DNA of 64,000 nt from an uncultured Paracoccaceae bacterium (GTDB lineage Bacteria; Pseudomonadota; Alphaproteobacteria; Rhodobacterales; Rhodobacteraceae), in contig CANNFQ010000014.1 of NCBI GenBank assembly GCA_947503925.1, forward strand, positions 50,130 to 114,129, written 5' to 3'. How positions within the stretch are numbered: the first letter of the stretch is position 1; every line of letters starts with the position of its first letter. The translations under genes and the position numbers were made by a program. Below the pieces are notes generated by a model. It was given only the letters and a program-made list of their open reading frames with translations. It was not told where the DNA came from and ran no database searches. This document shows, piece after piece, positions 9,627 to 19,264 of this stretch.

Positions 9627-12600
9627 TCACAGCAGAATCTCGTCTGAGTCGTCGTCCTGTGGGTCTGGGCACGCGCCCGCCAGCAGTTGCGCAACCCCAG
9701 CAATGGTCGGGGCCATCAAAAGGTTGCGCAGCGGTATAATCGTACCTGTTCGGGCCTCCACCCGACCCAGCATCCGGATCGCCAGCAACGAATGGCCGCC
9801 AAGTTCAAAGAAGCTGGTGAACACATCGATCTGTTCGAGATCAAGCAGATCGGCCCAGATCGCTTCGATCAGTTTTTCTTCGGTGCTTTCAGCGGCGACA
9901 GTGACCTGCGGCGGTTTGGTGGACATCTGCGACAATGCGACCCTGTCTATCTTGCATGCGGGTGTCTTCGGCATCGTTTCCAACCCCGTGATCCGAGCTG
10001 GGACCATGTAGGCGGGTAGATCGGCCGCCAGATCAGCCCGCATCTCGGCGATTTGCTCCGCTTTTGGTACGGGCCGTACAAAGGCGTTCAGTGTGGTGCC
10101 ATCAGTGCTGGCAACCGCCACCGCCTCGGTCACCTCTGGGCGGGCCGCTAGCCGCATTTCGATCTCGCCCAGTTCCACCCGGTGCCCGCGGATCTTGACC
10201 TGAAAATCGGCGCGTCCAAGGATCTGCAACTGCCCGTTATGGGTCCAGCGCGCCAGATCACCGGTATCGTAAAGGCGCTGTCCCGATAGCGGATCGACAG
10301 GAAACCGCGCCGTGGTCAGATCGGGTTGGCCAAGATAGCCCACGGCTAGGTTCTCACCCGATAGAAAAAGGCGGCCTACCACCCCTGGCGGGATCGGGGT
10401 CAAAGACGCATCCAGCACATGAAAACCGTTGCCTGGAAACGCCCTGCCCACCGTAACAGGGGACCCATGCGCCATTTCCGTCGCGCTGACATAGACGGTC
10501 GCCTCCGTAGGGCCATAGTAGTTCCACAGGCGCAGCCCTGGTCCCGCCGACAATAGCCGATCTTTCAAATCCTCTGGCAAAGCATCGCCGCCGCTGTAAA
10601 GCCGTGCCGTCGCCGGGGCCTGCCATCCCGCATCGACCAGCATCTGCCATGTCGCGGGCGTGGCGTGAATGTCGGTCACCTCCAATGCCGCGAGGCTTGC
10701 TATCAGCCGTGGCGGATCGGTAACCGCAGCCTCGCCCGGCAGCGCCACGGTGGCCCCGTTTGCCAGCGCGTGCTGGATGTCGATCACATGAACATCAAAT
10801 GAAATCGCCGTCAGCAACGGGATTACTGATCCAACCTGCAACGGGGTAAGGCGAGCGGCACCGGACAGAAAACTCGACAGGTTGCGATGGGTGATCACCA
10901 CGCCTTTCGGTCGGCCAGTGGTACCTGATGTAAAGATTGCATATGCGGGCAGGTCCGGCGAAAGATCAGGCAGCGCGGCGGTGGTTACAGCGGATCGCGG
11001 CGCCTCCAGATCGATGAAATCGCCGCTCTTCAGTGATGTAGGCGTTGCGGCGTCGCCCAGCACCATCCGGGGAGTGCAATCTTCCATTATCTGGGTCAGC
11101 CGTGACTGCGGCAGCCGTGCATCCAGCGGCACGTAGGCAGCCCCGGCTTTCAGAATGGCGACGATCCCTAGCACCATGGTGAAATCGCGTCCTACCGACA
11201 GGCCGACAAAATCGCCCCGGCCAACACCGGCGGCGATAAGCTCTGCGGCGATAGCGCCGCTAGCATCATCCAGCGTGCGATAGGTCCAGCTCTGGTCCGC
11301 GTTGCGGCAGGCAATGGCATCCGGTGTCGCGGCAACCTGCCGGGCGAACCGCGTTGGAAAGCTGTCATAAGGCGCGATATCCCGCGCCGCCGCGTTCCAC
11401 TCATTCAGCCGTGTCATCATATCGCCCGACGCGACCGGCAAGCAGCCCACCAGCGTGTCCGGGTCCTGCAAAGCCGCCTCCAGAAGCGTTACATAGCTGT
11501 CCGAAAAACCGGCTATAGTTTCGGCATCAAACAGGTTGGCGGCGTAACCGAAGTCCAGCGTCAGGCCCGCCGCATCCGGTTGCGCATGGACTTCCAGTTC
11601 GAAATTTACGGTGTTGCGTTGCACCAGGTGTGGGCGCGCCACGCATCCAGGAATGGTGAGCCGGTCCGCCTCGGGTTCGCCAAGGGTAAACAGGATCTGC
11701 AACAGTGGCGGGAAGGCCTGGTCACGCTGCGCTGACACCGTGTTGATGATCCGGTCGAGTGGCACATCCTGATGCGCCAGATCATTCTTCAGCCCGGCAT
11801 CTGCTTGTTTGACAAAGCGATCAAATCCCAGCTTTGGGTCGATATCCGTCTTCACCGGCAGCGTATTGACAAAAAGGCCGATGATCCTGTCAAAGGCCGG
11901 CTTGTCACGCCCGGATACCGGCGTGCCGATCACAGCGTGATCGCGCCCACTCCAGCGGGCGACAACGACGGCCAGAACCGCATGCAACAAAGAAAACCGG
12001 GTCACGCCCTGCTGACGGCTAAAATCATCCAACCGGGCCAGCGTGGCAGCGTTGATGCGCGCGGTCATGCTCTGCGCGTGATATGGGTCGTTGGGACGAC
12101 GGGGCCGGTCAGCAGGCAGCGCATTTAGCATCTCCACACCTGACAGTCGTTCTTGCCAATAGGCGGACCCGATCGCGTCTTTATCATGCTGCCAACGGGC
12201 GATATCGGCTATCTGGTAAGGCGGCTGCGCCACATCCTTGCCCGCCATCGCTGCCGATAACTCATCTAGGAACAGGTGGTAGGACCAGCCGTCGAACGCG
12301 ATGTGATGAAATACCAGCGACAGGCGCGCACGGTCAGCGCCCCGGGTGATCAGGGTCGCCCGCAGCGGTAACTCCGCTGCCAGATCAAACGGCGCCGCAG
12401 ACAGATCCGCCACATCAGCATCGGCAGCAGCGTCATCATCGGCCGCGATCCGACTGAGGCAGAACGCATCAGCCGCACCCGGCACCTGGACGATATCCTC
12501 GCCTGCGCGCCGGTAGGTGGATCGCAATACTGCATGACGTTGCACAATCGCCCGCAACGCATGTTCCAGCTGGTCCGGGTCAATTGATCCCTCAAGATCA

Positions 12601-12896
12601 AAGCTAAAGGCCATGTTGTAGTGGCTCGCCCCTCTGTCAGCCGCCTGCAGGAAGTACATGCGCTGTTGGCCGGGGGTCAGCGGCGCGGGGCAATCATCCA
12701 GTGTTGGATCACGATCCGGCAAAGTTTGCTGCCGGCCCGCCAGAAATGCGATTAACTCTGCTTTGTTGGCCTTCAGTTGCGCTTTCAGCTCATTCGATAG
12801 CGGCACGCCACGAGCCTGAAACTTCAACGCGTCACCCTCCAGATACAGTGTGACGCCCTGTGCACGGGCTTCCTCGATCAAGGAAATGACGCTCAC
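9627..12896 (-). CDS. NRPS elongation module, docking-C-A-PCP
   Basis: The protein is 1089 aa. The GTG start overlaps the stop of the upstream NRPS gene (GTGA), so translation is probably coupled. Residues 1-55 (LIEEARAQGVTLYLEG...) form a TubC-type docking domain. Then follow a condensation domain (70-480, HHIAFDG), an adenylation domain (505-985; FTSGTTGRPKGVV, NYYGPTEATV) and a PCP (ELGGHSLLAIRML). The C terminus ends in a short acidic tail, DDDSDEILL, of the kind that partners TubC-type docking domains. The specificity code read by eye is DVIHYGYVYK, which matches no code I know, so no substrate is called. It adds the third residue if the line is collinear. Confidence 0.93.
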   Translation of the reverse strand: MSVISLIEEARAQGVTLYLEGDALKFQARGVPLSNELKAQLKANKAELIAFLAGRQQTLPDRDPTLDDCPAPLTPGQQRMYFLQAADRGASHYNMAFSFDLEGSIDPDQLEHALRAIVQRHAVLRSTYRRAGEDIVQVPGAADAFCLSRIAADDDAAADADVADLSAAPFDLAAELPLRATLITRGADRARLSLVFHHIAFDGWSYHLFLDELSAAMAGKDVAQPPYQIADIARWQHDKDAIGSAYWQERLSGVEMLNALPADRPRRPNDPYHAQSMTARINAATLARLDDFSRQQGVTRFSLLHAVLAVVVARWSGRDHAVIGTPVSGRDKPAFDRIIGLFVNTLPVKTDIDPKLGFDRFVKQADAGLKNDLAHQDVPLDRIINTVSAQRDQAFPPLLQILFTLGEPEADRLTIPGCVARPHLVQRNTVNFELEVHAQPDAAGLTLDFGYAANLFDAETIAGFSDSYVTLLEAALQDPDTLVGCLPVASGDMMTRLNEWNAAARDIAPYDSFPTRFARQVAATPDAIACRNADQSWTYRTLDDASGAIAAELIAAGVGRGDFVGLSVGRDFTMVLGIVAILKAGAAYVPLDARLPQSRLTQIMEDCTPRMVLGDAATPTSLKSGDFIDLEAPRSAVTTAALPDLSPDLPAYAIFTSGTTGRPKGVVITHRNLSSFLSGAARLTPLQVGSVIPLLTAISFDVHVIDIQHALANGATVALPGEAAVTDPPRLIASLAALEVTDIHATPATWQMLVDAGWQAPATARLYSGGDALPEDLKDRLLSAGPGLRLWNYYGPTEATVYVSATEMAHGSPVTVGRAFPGNGFHVLDASLTPIPPGVVGRLFLSGENLAVGYLGQPDLTTARFPVDPLSGQRLYDTGDLARWTHNGQLQILGRADFQVKIRGHRVELGEIEMRLAARPEVTEAVAVASTDGTTLNAFVRPVPKAEQIAEMRADLAADLPAYMVPARITGLETMPKTPACKIDRVALSQMSTKPPQVTVAAESTEEKLIEAIWADLLDLEQIDVFTSFFELGGHSLLAIRMLGRVEARTGTIIPLRNLLMAPTIAGVAQLLAGACPDPQDDDSDEILL

Positions 12897-15800
12897 AACT
12901 CGCCCTCTTCCACCACATTCGTCGAAACCGGTTGCGGCGCGGCAAGCCTGACCAGCGTATCGATTAGACGCGCCAGATCCCGCACCGTGTAATTGTCAAA
13001 GAAATCCTCAAGCTTCAGCGCCACACCATATTCCGCCGACAACCGGCTGAGGATCTTGATCGCCAGCAGCGAATGCCCGCCAATAGAAAAGAAACTGTCG
13101 GTGGCTGAAATGTCGCCCCGTTCCAGAAAGGTCGACCAAATCGCGGCCACCTGTATTTCTGTTGCACTTTCGGGGGCAGTTTGACCTGCTGATACCGCCA
13201 CAAGCCCCGGTAAGTCGACCCGATCGACCTTGCCCTGCGCGGTGAGGGAGAACGCATCGCGCACCAGAACCGCATTCGGGCGCATGAAAGGCGGCAGGGC
13301 CTTGCGCAGAGCGCCAGTCAATTGCCGCCCCAACCGCTGCGGCTTCAGCTCACCCGCCGCGATCAGCGCCTGCATCTCGCCCGTGGGAACGACATAGCCC
13401 AGCAACTGCCCGCCCTTCACGGCGGCAGCGGCCTGCGACACGCGCGCGTCAGCCATCAGCAGACGGGTGAGTTCGTTGAGGTTCACTCGGAAGCCCCGGA
13501 TCTTCACCTCGTCATCGCGCCGACCCAAAAACAGCAACTGACCATCCAATGACCAGCGCGCGAAATCGCCCGTCCAGTAATAGCGTTCTGTCGGATCCAA
13601 CCCAAAATGGACGCCCGAGACGAACCGCTCTGCCGTCAGTTCCGTTTGGCCAAGATACCCTTTGGCAACCCCCGCACCACCGATCACCAACTCGCCTTCG
13701 ACCCCGGCAGGGCATAGCCTGCCGACAGCGTCGACGACCAGTGCGGTGACATTCGGAACCGGACGCCCGATGGGTGGCGCGTCCGGATGATCTTCGGTCA
13801 GTTCAAAACAGACCGCATCCACGGTCGTTTCAGTCGGCCCGTACATGTTGAACAGGCGCAAGCCGGGCACCTTTGGCCGGGCGACAGGGCCCAGCCGATC
13901 ACCGCCGGTCAGCAGGGTCCGCAGGCTACCGGGCCAGTTCACAGGATGTCCCTGTGCGGCCTCGAACAGGCCTGTGGACAGGCAGGCATGGGTGATTCCG
14001 TGATCCCGCAGCGTGCTTTCCAATTGGCCCAGATCATTGCGCCGATCATCATCGATGCTGACAACACGGCCGCCGGCCAGCAGCACGGGCCAGACCTCTG
14101 CGATATGCGCGTCAAAAGCGGGATGGGCGATGCTGGCACCAACTGTCATGGGCGACAGGTCGAACAGTGACCGGTGTATGTGGCACAGATTCAGCAGGCT
14201 TGCATGGGTCACTTCCACGCCTTTTGGCAGCCCGGTCGACCCGGAAGTGAACACAATATAAGCGCGGTCAGGGTCGCAGGCAGCGTCTGCATTCCCCGGC
14301 ACCGGTTGCAGATCCAGATCAGATCTGAGGATCAGCACCGGGCATGCCACCTCCAGCAGATAGGCCCGTCGCTCCGCCGGCAATTCGCGGTCAAGCACAA
14401 GCGCCGTGCCACCCGCCATCCAGATCGCCAGATAACCGACGTTCAGCGCATTACCGCGCGGCAAATCCAGCGCGACGCAAGCCCCGGCCTGCAAACCGGC
14501 ATCCGACATGTTTTGCGCCAGCGCGCTGGCCTGCTCGACCAGCGTCTCGTAGGTCAAATCGCCGGTGCCATCGGACAGGGCGATGGCGTCTGGCTGGATT
14601 TCGGCATGAGTTGCAATCTTGGAAACAAGCGGTGCTTCATCTATTTCGAGCCTTGGGCCACAGGCCCACTCCCGCAGAGTCGCGATCTGTTCGGCCGCCA
14701 GAACCGGAGCCTCCGCCACTGGGCGATCAAGGTTGGCGAAACCACCCAGAAACAACTGCCGGAAATTCTCAAGAAACAACTGAATCTCGGCTGCATCATA
14801 GATGTCGGATCGGTATTCCCATAAAAAATGCACTTCATCACCGCCACGGAACCGATCCCGGCGTGGAATGACCAGACAATCGAGGTCGAATTTTGACGTG
14901 GCCGACTCCACCGTCTCATCCTTGGTCCAGGTCAGCCCCTGTGGCGTGTCAGCGGTCAATGGTGTGTCGTGAAAACCCAGCAGCACATTGAAAAACGGGT
15001 TGCTGCCGCTGCGGGTAGGGTTCAACTCTTCCACAAGTTTAGCGAAGGGATAACGCTCGTTAGATTGCGCGTCCTGAACTGACTGCTGCACGGCGGTCAG
15101 ATAGTCGCGCATTGCCTGACCGCCGTCCAATTTCTGACGCAGGACAACGGTGTTGACCATCATTCCCAGCACATCCTGACCGTTGGGCCAGCCGCGGTTG
15201 GCAAAGGCCGATCCGATGGTCAGATCGTCCTGACCGGAATGGCGCGACAGGCACAGAAAGAGGATGGCCGAAGTATATGCAAATGTCGTAATTCCCAGAC
15301 TACGACAGCCCCCCACGATGTTTTCCCATTCGGCGGCAGAAAAGACCTGCCGCTCGGCGGCGCCCTCAAACCCGATCCGGGTGGACTTTTTGCCGAATAA
15401 TGTCACTCCGTCAGGGCAATCCGCCAGTTGGTCGCACCAATAGGCCAGTTGGCGGTCGGCCTCTGACGAGGTCAGAAAATCTGCCTGCCGTTCCGCGAAA
15501 TTCAGATATTGCGGTACGTTCCTTGGGTCATGGGCAAAATCATCATCGACCCGCGCCCGGTAGGACCGCACCAGATCATCGGTAAAGACATTGCCACCCC
15601 AGCCGTCATGAATGATGTGATGTTCCTGATGCAGCAGGACATGCAGATCGTCGGCAAAAGTGACCAGCGCAAACCGGGCCGGCGGACGTTTTGCCAAATC
15701 GGCAATATCGGGCAGTTGCTGTCGAAACGTGGCGGAAAGGACCTCATCGCGCTGCTCTGGCGCGACTGACCGGCGATCCAGCACCGGTAGGGTGAACTGC

Positions 15801-17731
15801 ACCTCGGCCAGAACGCACTGATAGGGTCGACCATCGGTCTCGCCGAAGACTGTTCGATAGATCTCGTGACGGGCGAACACATCATTCAGCGCAGCCTCCA
15901 TCAGAGTGGGGTCAAAGTCGCCGTGAAACCAGATCGAGGCCTCCGCCAGATAGGCCTTACTGGCGGGGTGGCTTTGATGGAGGAACCAGATGGCCTCTTG
16001 CTGCGGGGTTAGCGGATATTGCTGACCCGGCGTTGCGGCGGTGGCGGTGATCGGCGCTTCGCCTTCCACAGCAGCGGCAATCAGAGTACGAAGATGGCCC
16101 AGCGTCGGCTGCGCCTGAAATGCGGCCAGCGGGATCGTGACATGAAATTCCTCAGCCACTGCATGCAACAGGCGCAGCACTGCAATCGAATTGCCACCAC
16201 TGGCAAAAAAGTTATTTGCCTCCTGTGGCGCACGCCCATCCGTCTGCTCTGAAAAGAGCGTTGCCAGACGATCACTGGCAACTTCGTCCTGCGTCAGCAA
16301 GGCCAGCAGTGCCTTCCGGTCGATCTTGTCATTGGCATTGATCGGCAGCATCGGCAACACTATGACATGGGCAGGTACATAGTAGTCAGGCAGGCCAGTC
16401 TTCACGTTGTGAAGAATGACAGTTGCCATCTGACCCGGGTCTGCATCGCTTGCTGCAAAAAGGTAAAGTCGCTTGTCCCCGTTACTGGCTTGTCGCACGA
16501 GTGAACAAACCTGAGTCACCTCCGGCGTCGCGGCGGCAACCCTGTCCAGCTGCGAAAGGTCAACGCGATTGCCCCGCACTTTCAGCTGCGCATCCTTGCG
16601 TCCGGCAAAAATAAGATGGCCACCCGAATCCCGTTGCGCCCAGTCGCCGGTTCGGAACCACCGCACCCCGTCCGTGTCAGTGTGAAAGGCGGCATTGCTG
16701 CGCACCGGATCGTCGTGGTAGCCCGGCGACACCTGATCGCCACCTACCCAGATTTCACCGTAATCGGCATCATGGTCGTTCTCGTCACAGACCCTTAGGG
16801 CGAGGCAATCCAGCACATCGCCAATCGACACTGGCGCATCCGGCGTGATCCTGGTCAGACTGGTGCAGACCGTGCATTCCGAAGGGCCGTATCCATTGAA
16901 TGTGGGATAGCGGCCCGCCCAGTCGCGCAACACCTCTTCCGGACAAACATCGCCCGCGACAACAACCGCCTCCAGCGCATAATCATCGCGCAGCGGCAAG
17001 AGCGACATCAGGGCTGATGGCAGCACCACATGCGTGATCCCGTTGGCTGCGATATACTCGCCAAGTAACCTCGGGTCCTCTCGGTCGTGGTCGGGAACCA
17101 CAAACAGCGTTGCGCCATTGGCCAAAGCAGCGATCCACTCGAATGTGGCGGAATCAAATGCGGGCGCGGCGAAATGCAGGACACGCGACCCTGCCGTTAT
17201 GCCCAGACGCTTTGACACCGCATCGACCACACGCAGCATTGCATTGCGGGCGATCTGTACGCCTTTCGGGTGGCCGGTGGACCCGGACGTATAAAGTTGA
17301 AACTCGATGTCACCCTGGGCGGCGGCAGGTTGGCCCGCATCGGCATCCTGCGACATCGTTTCGAAGACCAGCGTTGCGGCAGCATTGTCGGCCAACGCGG
17401 CACATTTTGTCGCCGAGCCGATCAGCAGACCCCGCCCACCATCGCGCAGCAATGCCGTGTTATGTAATGTCGGATGCGCTGGGTCGAGCGGGATGCAGCA
17501 TCGCCCTGCCATCAGTACCGCACAGAATGCCACCACCATCTGGGTAGAGCGGTTCAGGCAGACATAGACCGGCAAGTCCGGATCATCTGTCGCCGCGTCG
17601 ATGCGTGCCTGCAATGCCGCCGCGGCGTTCCAGAAATCATCATAGCACAGTGCGGTCTGGCCATCGTCGACCGCCAGTGTTTGCATCTTGTCGGATACCT
17701 GTGCCGCGACACGTGCAACTGTCTCAAACAT
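12893..17731 (-). CDS. NRPS loading and first extension modules, A-PCP-C-A-PCP
   Basis: The protein is 1612 aa. The ATG is preceded by GGGAG at good spacing. Approximate domains are A1 (1-495; LYTSGSTGHPKGV near 146, NGYGPSECTV), PCP1 (SGGNSIAVLRLL), C (590-1010, HHIIHDG), A2 (1040-1510; FTSGSTGLPKGVE, NMYGPTETTV) and PCP2 (SIGGHSLLAIKIL). The absence of an N-terminal C domain marks a loading module. The A10 motif of A1 is NANDKIDR rather than NGK, but the catalytic Lys is kept. Codes read by eye are DSFVVAGVCK (vaguely aromatic-like) for A1 and DAACLGMVDK (perhaps polar or charged) for A2, both low confidence. The C terminus ends VVEEGEL, an acidic docking tail for the next protein. Confidence 0.93.
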   Translation of the reverse strand: MFETVARVAAQVSDKMQTLAVDDGQTALCYDDFWNAAAALQARIDAATDDPDLPVYVCLNRSTQMVVAFCAVLMAGRCCIPLDPAHPTLHNTALLRDGGRGLLIGSATKCAALADNAAATLVFETMSQDADAGQPAAAQGDIEFQLYTSGSTGHPKGVQIARNAMLRVVDAVSKRLGITAGSRVLHFAAPAFDSATFEWIAALANGATLFVVPDHDREDPRLLGEYIAANGITHVVLPSALMSLLPLRDDYALEAVVVAGDVCPEEVLRDWAGRYPTFNGYGPSECTVCTSLTRITPDAPVSIGDVLDCLALRVCDENDHDADYGEIWVGGDQVSPGYHDDPVRSNAAFHTDTDGVRWFRTGDWAQRDSGGHLIFAGRKDAQLKVRGNRVDLSQLDRVAAATPEVTQVCSLVRQASNGDKRLYLFAASDADPGQMATVILHNVKTGLPDYYVPAHVIVLPMLPINANDKIDRKALLALLTQDEVASDRLATLFSEQTDGRAPQEANNFFASGGNSIAVLRLLHAVAEEFHVTIPLAAFQAQPTLGHLRTLIAAAVEGEAPITATAATPGQQYPLTPQQEAIWFLHQSHPASKAYLAEASIWFHGDFDPTLMEAALNDVFARHEIYRTVFGETDGRPYQCVLAEVQFTLPVLDRRSVAPEQRDEVLSATFRQQLPDIADLAKRPPARFALVTFADDLHVLLHQEHHIIHDGWGGNVFTDDLVRSYRARVDDDFAHDPRNVPQYLNFAERQADFLTSSEADRQLAYWCDQLADCPDGVTLFGKKSTRIGFEGAAERQVFSAAEWENIVGGCRSLGITTFAYTSAILFLCLSRHSGQDDLTIGSAFANRGWPNGQDVLGMMVNTVVLRQKLDGGQAMRDYLTAVQQSVQDAQSNERYPFAKLVEELNPTRSGSNPFFNVLLGFHDTPLTADTPQGLTWTKDETVESATSKFDLDCLVIPRRDRFRGGDEVHFLWEYRSDIYDAAEIQLFLENFRQLFLGGFANLDRPVAEAPVLAAEQIATLREWACGPRLEIDEAPLVSKIATHAEIQPDAIALSDGTGDLTYETLVEQASALAQNMSDAGLQAGACVALDLPRGNALNVGYLAIWMAGGTALVLDRELPAERRAYLLEVACPVLILRSDLDLQPVPGNADAACDPDRAYIVFTSGSTGLPKGVEVTHASLLNLCHIHRSLFDLSPMTVGASIAHPAFDAHIAEVWPVLLAGGRVVSIDDDRRNDLGQLESTLRDHGITHACLSTGLFEAAQGHPVNWPGSLRTLLTGGDRLGPVARPKVPGLRLFNMYGPTETTVDAVCFELTEDHPDAPPIGRPVPNVTALVVDAVGRLCPAGVEGELVIGGAGVAKGYLGQTELTAERFVSGVHFGLDPTERYYWTGDFARWSLDGQLLFLGRRDDEVKIRGFRVNLNELTRLLMADARVSQAAAAVKGGQLLGYVVPTGEMQALIAAGELKPQRLGRQLTGALRKALPPFMRPNAVLVRDAFSLTAQGKVDRVDLPGLVAVSAGQTAPESATEIQVAAIWSTFLERGDISATDSFFSIGGHSLLAIKILSRLSAEYGVALKLEDFFDNYTVRDLARLIDTLVRLAAPQPVSTNVVEEGEL

Positions 17732-17809
17732 TTTCGTTCTCCCTACGTCCTGGCTTTATTTTTGTTGCCTGTGGCAATCGCCAGTTTGTTTCATGCTCCG
17801 GGTTCAGGC

Positions 17810-17827
17810 CGTGCAGGATCCTGCACG
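17810..17827. promoter_or_regulatory. 18-bp perfect palindrome upstream of first NRPS gene
   Basis: CGTGCAGGATCCTGCACG is a perfect inverted repeat about 80 bases upstream of the first NRPS start codon, between it and the ATP-grasp gene. No U-run follows on the minus strand, so it does not look like an intrinsic terminator. The size and symmetry fit a dimeric regulator such as a LuxR-type protein, but the regulator is not in the window and the role is inferred. Confidence 0.5.
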
Positions 17828-17890
17828 TCGCATTGCACGGCAGGTCATCGTTCTGCATCTGATATGGCAGGGCGGGGCAGAAGAATGAGG

Positions 17891-19264
17891 CTATTCCCCA
17901 TCAATCCGGATGACGCCAACCGCCGCGCCGTTATGTGCATTGACCACCGCATCGTCAGTCATTGACGCTCGGGCAAACCCGCCTCCATATTGATCGCCGT
18001 TGCAAAAGATGCCCAGTACCGGTGCTGTATCAAACGCCACGAATTCACCCTGCGGCGACATCGCCACCAGTGTCACGGGCACGCCCGTGACACGTTGCTG
18101 AGCGACGTAGGCGGTTTCGCCCGATATTGCGGCATTCAGCAGGTCTGTCCAGGCCGCATCGGACATGGACCAGCCGCAATGCACATCCTGCCCACCATAG
18201 CCGTTTGCGGCCTTGAGTACGGTTTGCTGGCGCTGGCGCCGCGCCACTGCGTCACGTGTTTGGGACGAGACAGGCATGGTCCAGGGCAAAAGGCCATCGA
18301 CAATTGCCGCGTCGGAGGTAGGTAACGCACCTTCGGCGCTGGCCTGTGACGCGAGGGCGAGCGTCGCCTTGTTCATCAGCAAATCGATCTGCACCGGGTT
18401 GACCGAGACGAAATCACCAGCAGACACGGCATCAAGATAGGCGACATAGCGGGATGGGTGCCGCAGGCACTCGCGCAGTGTGAACAGCTCGAAAACAGCA
18501 GACGGGGTGCTGTCACCGGTCAGTAAGGCGCTTGCCGGGACAATCGGCACATCCAGACCCGTCAGATGGCGCAGCGACCGGGCCGCGATCTGTGCGGAGA
18601 TCGGGCTGCGGGCCAGTTCGTCGTCATCGTCGCAGACAACCAAGCCGGACCCCAGTTTGGGGGGCAGGCGTCGGGCCAGCGTTTCGAATGGTGCAGGATG
18701 CGGTGGTACAGTCAGGCCATCGGGCGCCGCGCGGTCATAAACTTGCTGCATCTGGCGGTCATCCTGCCCAGCGGTCGCCCCACCAACGTTCAGCTCAAGC
18801 ACCCTCCAGCCCTGCGGCGTTGCAATGACGTCCCAGCGAGCAAACGGGTTTGTCGCTGGCAGTCCAGTCCGTTCCAGCACATCCGCTGCCGCGGCATGAT
18901 AACCCAACTGACGCAATAGGCCGGTGCTGTCCCGGTCCCAGTATCTGCCAAGGACATCAATCATAATCTGCCCCAGCCGGTCCAGCCTTGCAGTCTGCTT
19001 GGCCATGACGGTCTGTGGCACCGTCACCGGTGACAACAACACATGCTCATCGGGGCCGATCAGATTATCTTTCAGACCGGCGTTGCGCAGGTCTTCGGCG
19101 ACTTCATCCGCCTCCGCTTCTTCCATGAAGTAATCGGTCCAGCGAGTTTGCAGTTTATCCAGCACGACGATTTGGTCATCCAGTTCGGGAGGTGAGTTGA
19201 CAGGATTTATGACTAATGAACTTCCGGTTGTGCAAGTGGCTTTTTCGAATGAATTCGGCGGCAA
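17891..19264 (-). CDS. Circularly permuted ATP-grasp-like protein next to NRPS
   Basis: The protein is 457 aa with the track's TTG start. The segment VLKAANGYGGQDV resembles the nucleotide-binding VLKPxDxYGGxGV motif of circularly permuted ATP-grasp proteins (glutathionylspermidine-synthase-like fold), and LELNVGGATAGQ and NGDQYGGGFAR fit metal/ATP-site regions. Such enzymes usually join a carboxylate to an amine through an acyl phosphate. It reads in the same direction as the NRPS genes, 159 bases ahead of them, so a peptide-bond or tailoring role is plausible but unproven. The start is uncertain: no good ribosome site precedes the TTG, and the first 30 or so residues look unlike protein-coding neighbours. 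Later GTG or ATG codons (before MEEAEADEV) are alternatives. Confidence 0.72.
   Translation of the reverse strand: MPPNSFEKATCTTGSSLVINPVNSPPELDDQIVVLDKLQTRWTDYFMEEAEADEVAEDLRNAGLKDNLIGPDEHVLLSPVTVPQTVMAKQTARLDRLGQIMIDVLGRYWDRDSTGLLRQLGYHAAAADVLERTGLPATNPFARWDVIATPQGWRVLELNVGGATAGQDDRQMQQVYDRAAPDGLTVPPHPAPFETLARRLPPKLGSGLVVCDDDDELARSPISAQIAARSLRHLTGLDVPIVPASALLTGDSTPSAVFELFTLRECLRHPSRYVAYLDAVSAGDFVSVNPVQIDLLMNKATLALASQASAEGALPTSDAAIVDGLLPWTMPVSSQTRDAVARRQRQQTVLKAANGYGGQDVHCGWSMSDAAWTDLLNAAISGETAYVAQQRVTGVPVTLVAMSPQGEFVAFDTAPVLGIFCNGDQYGGGFARASMTDDAVVNAHNGAAVGVIRIDGE

Noticed and set aside
5560-9672. Start of the TE-containing NRPS at 9672
   Set aside because: It overlaps the preceding gene by 46 bases; GGGAG 7 bases before ATG 9606 gives a better start at the docking domain.
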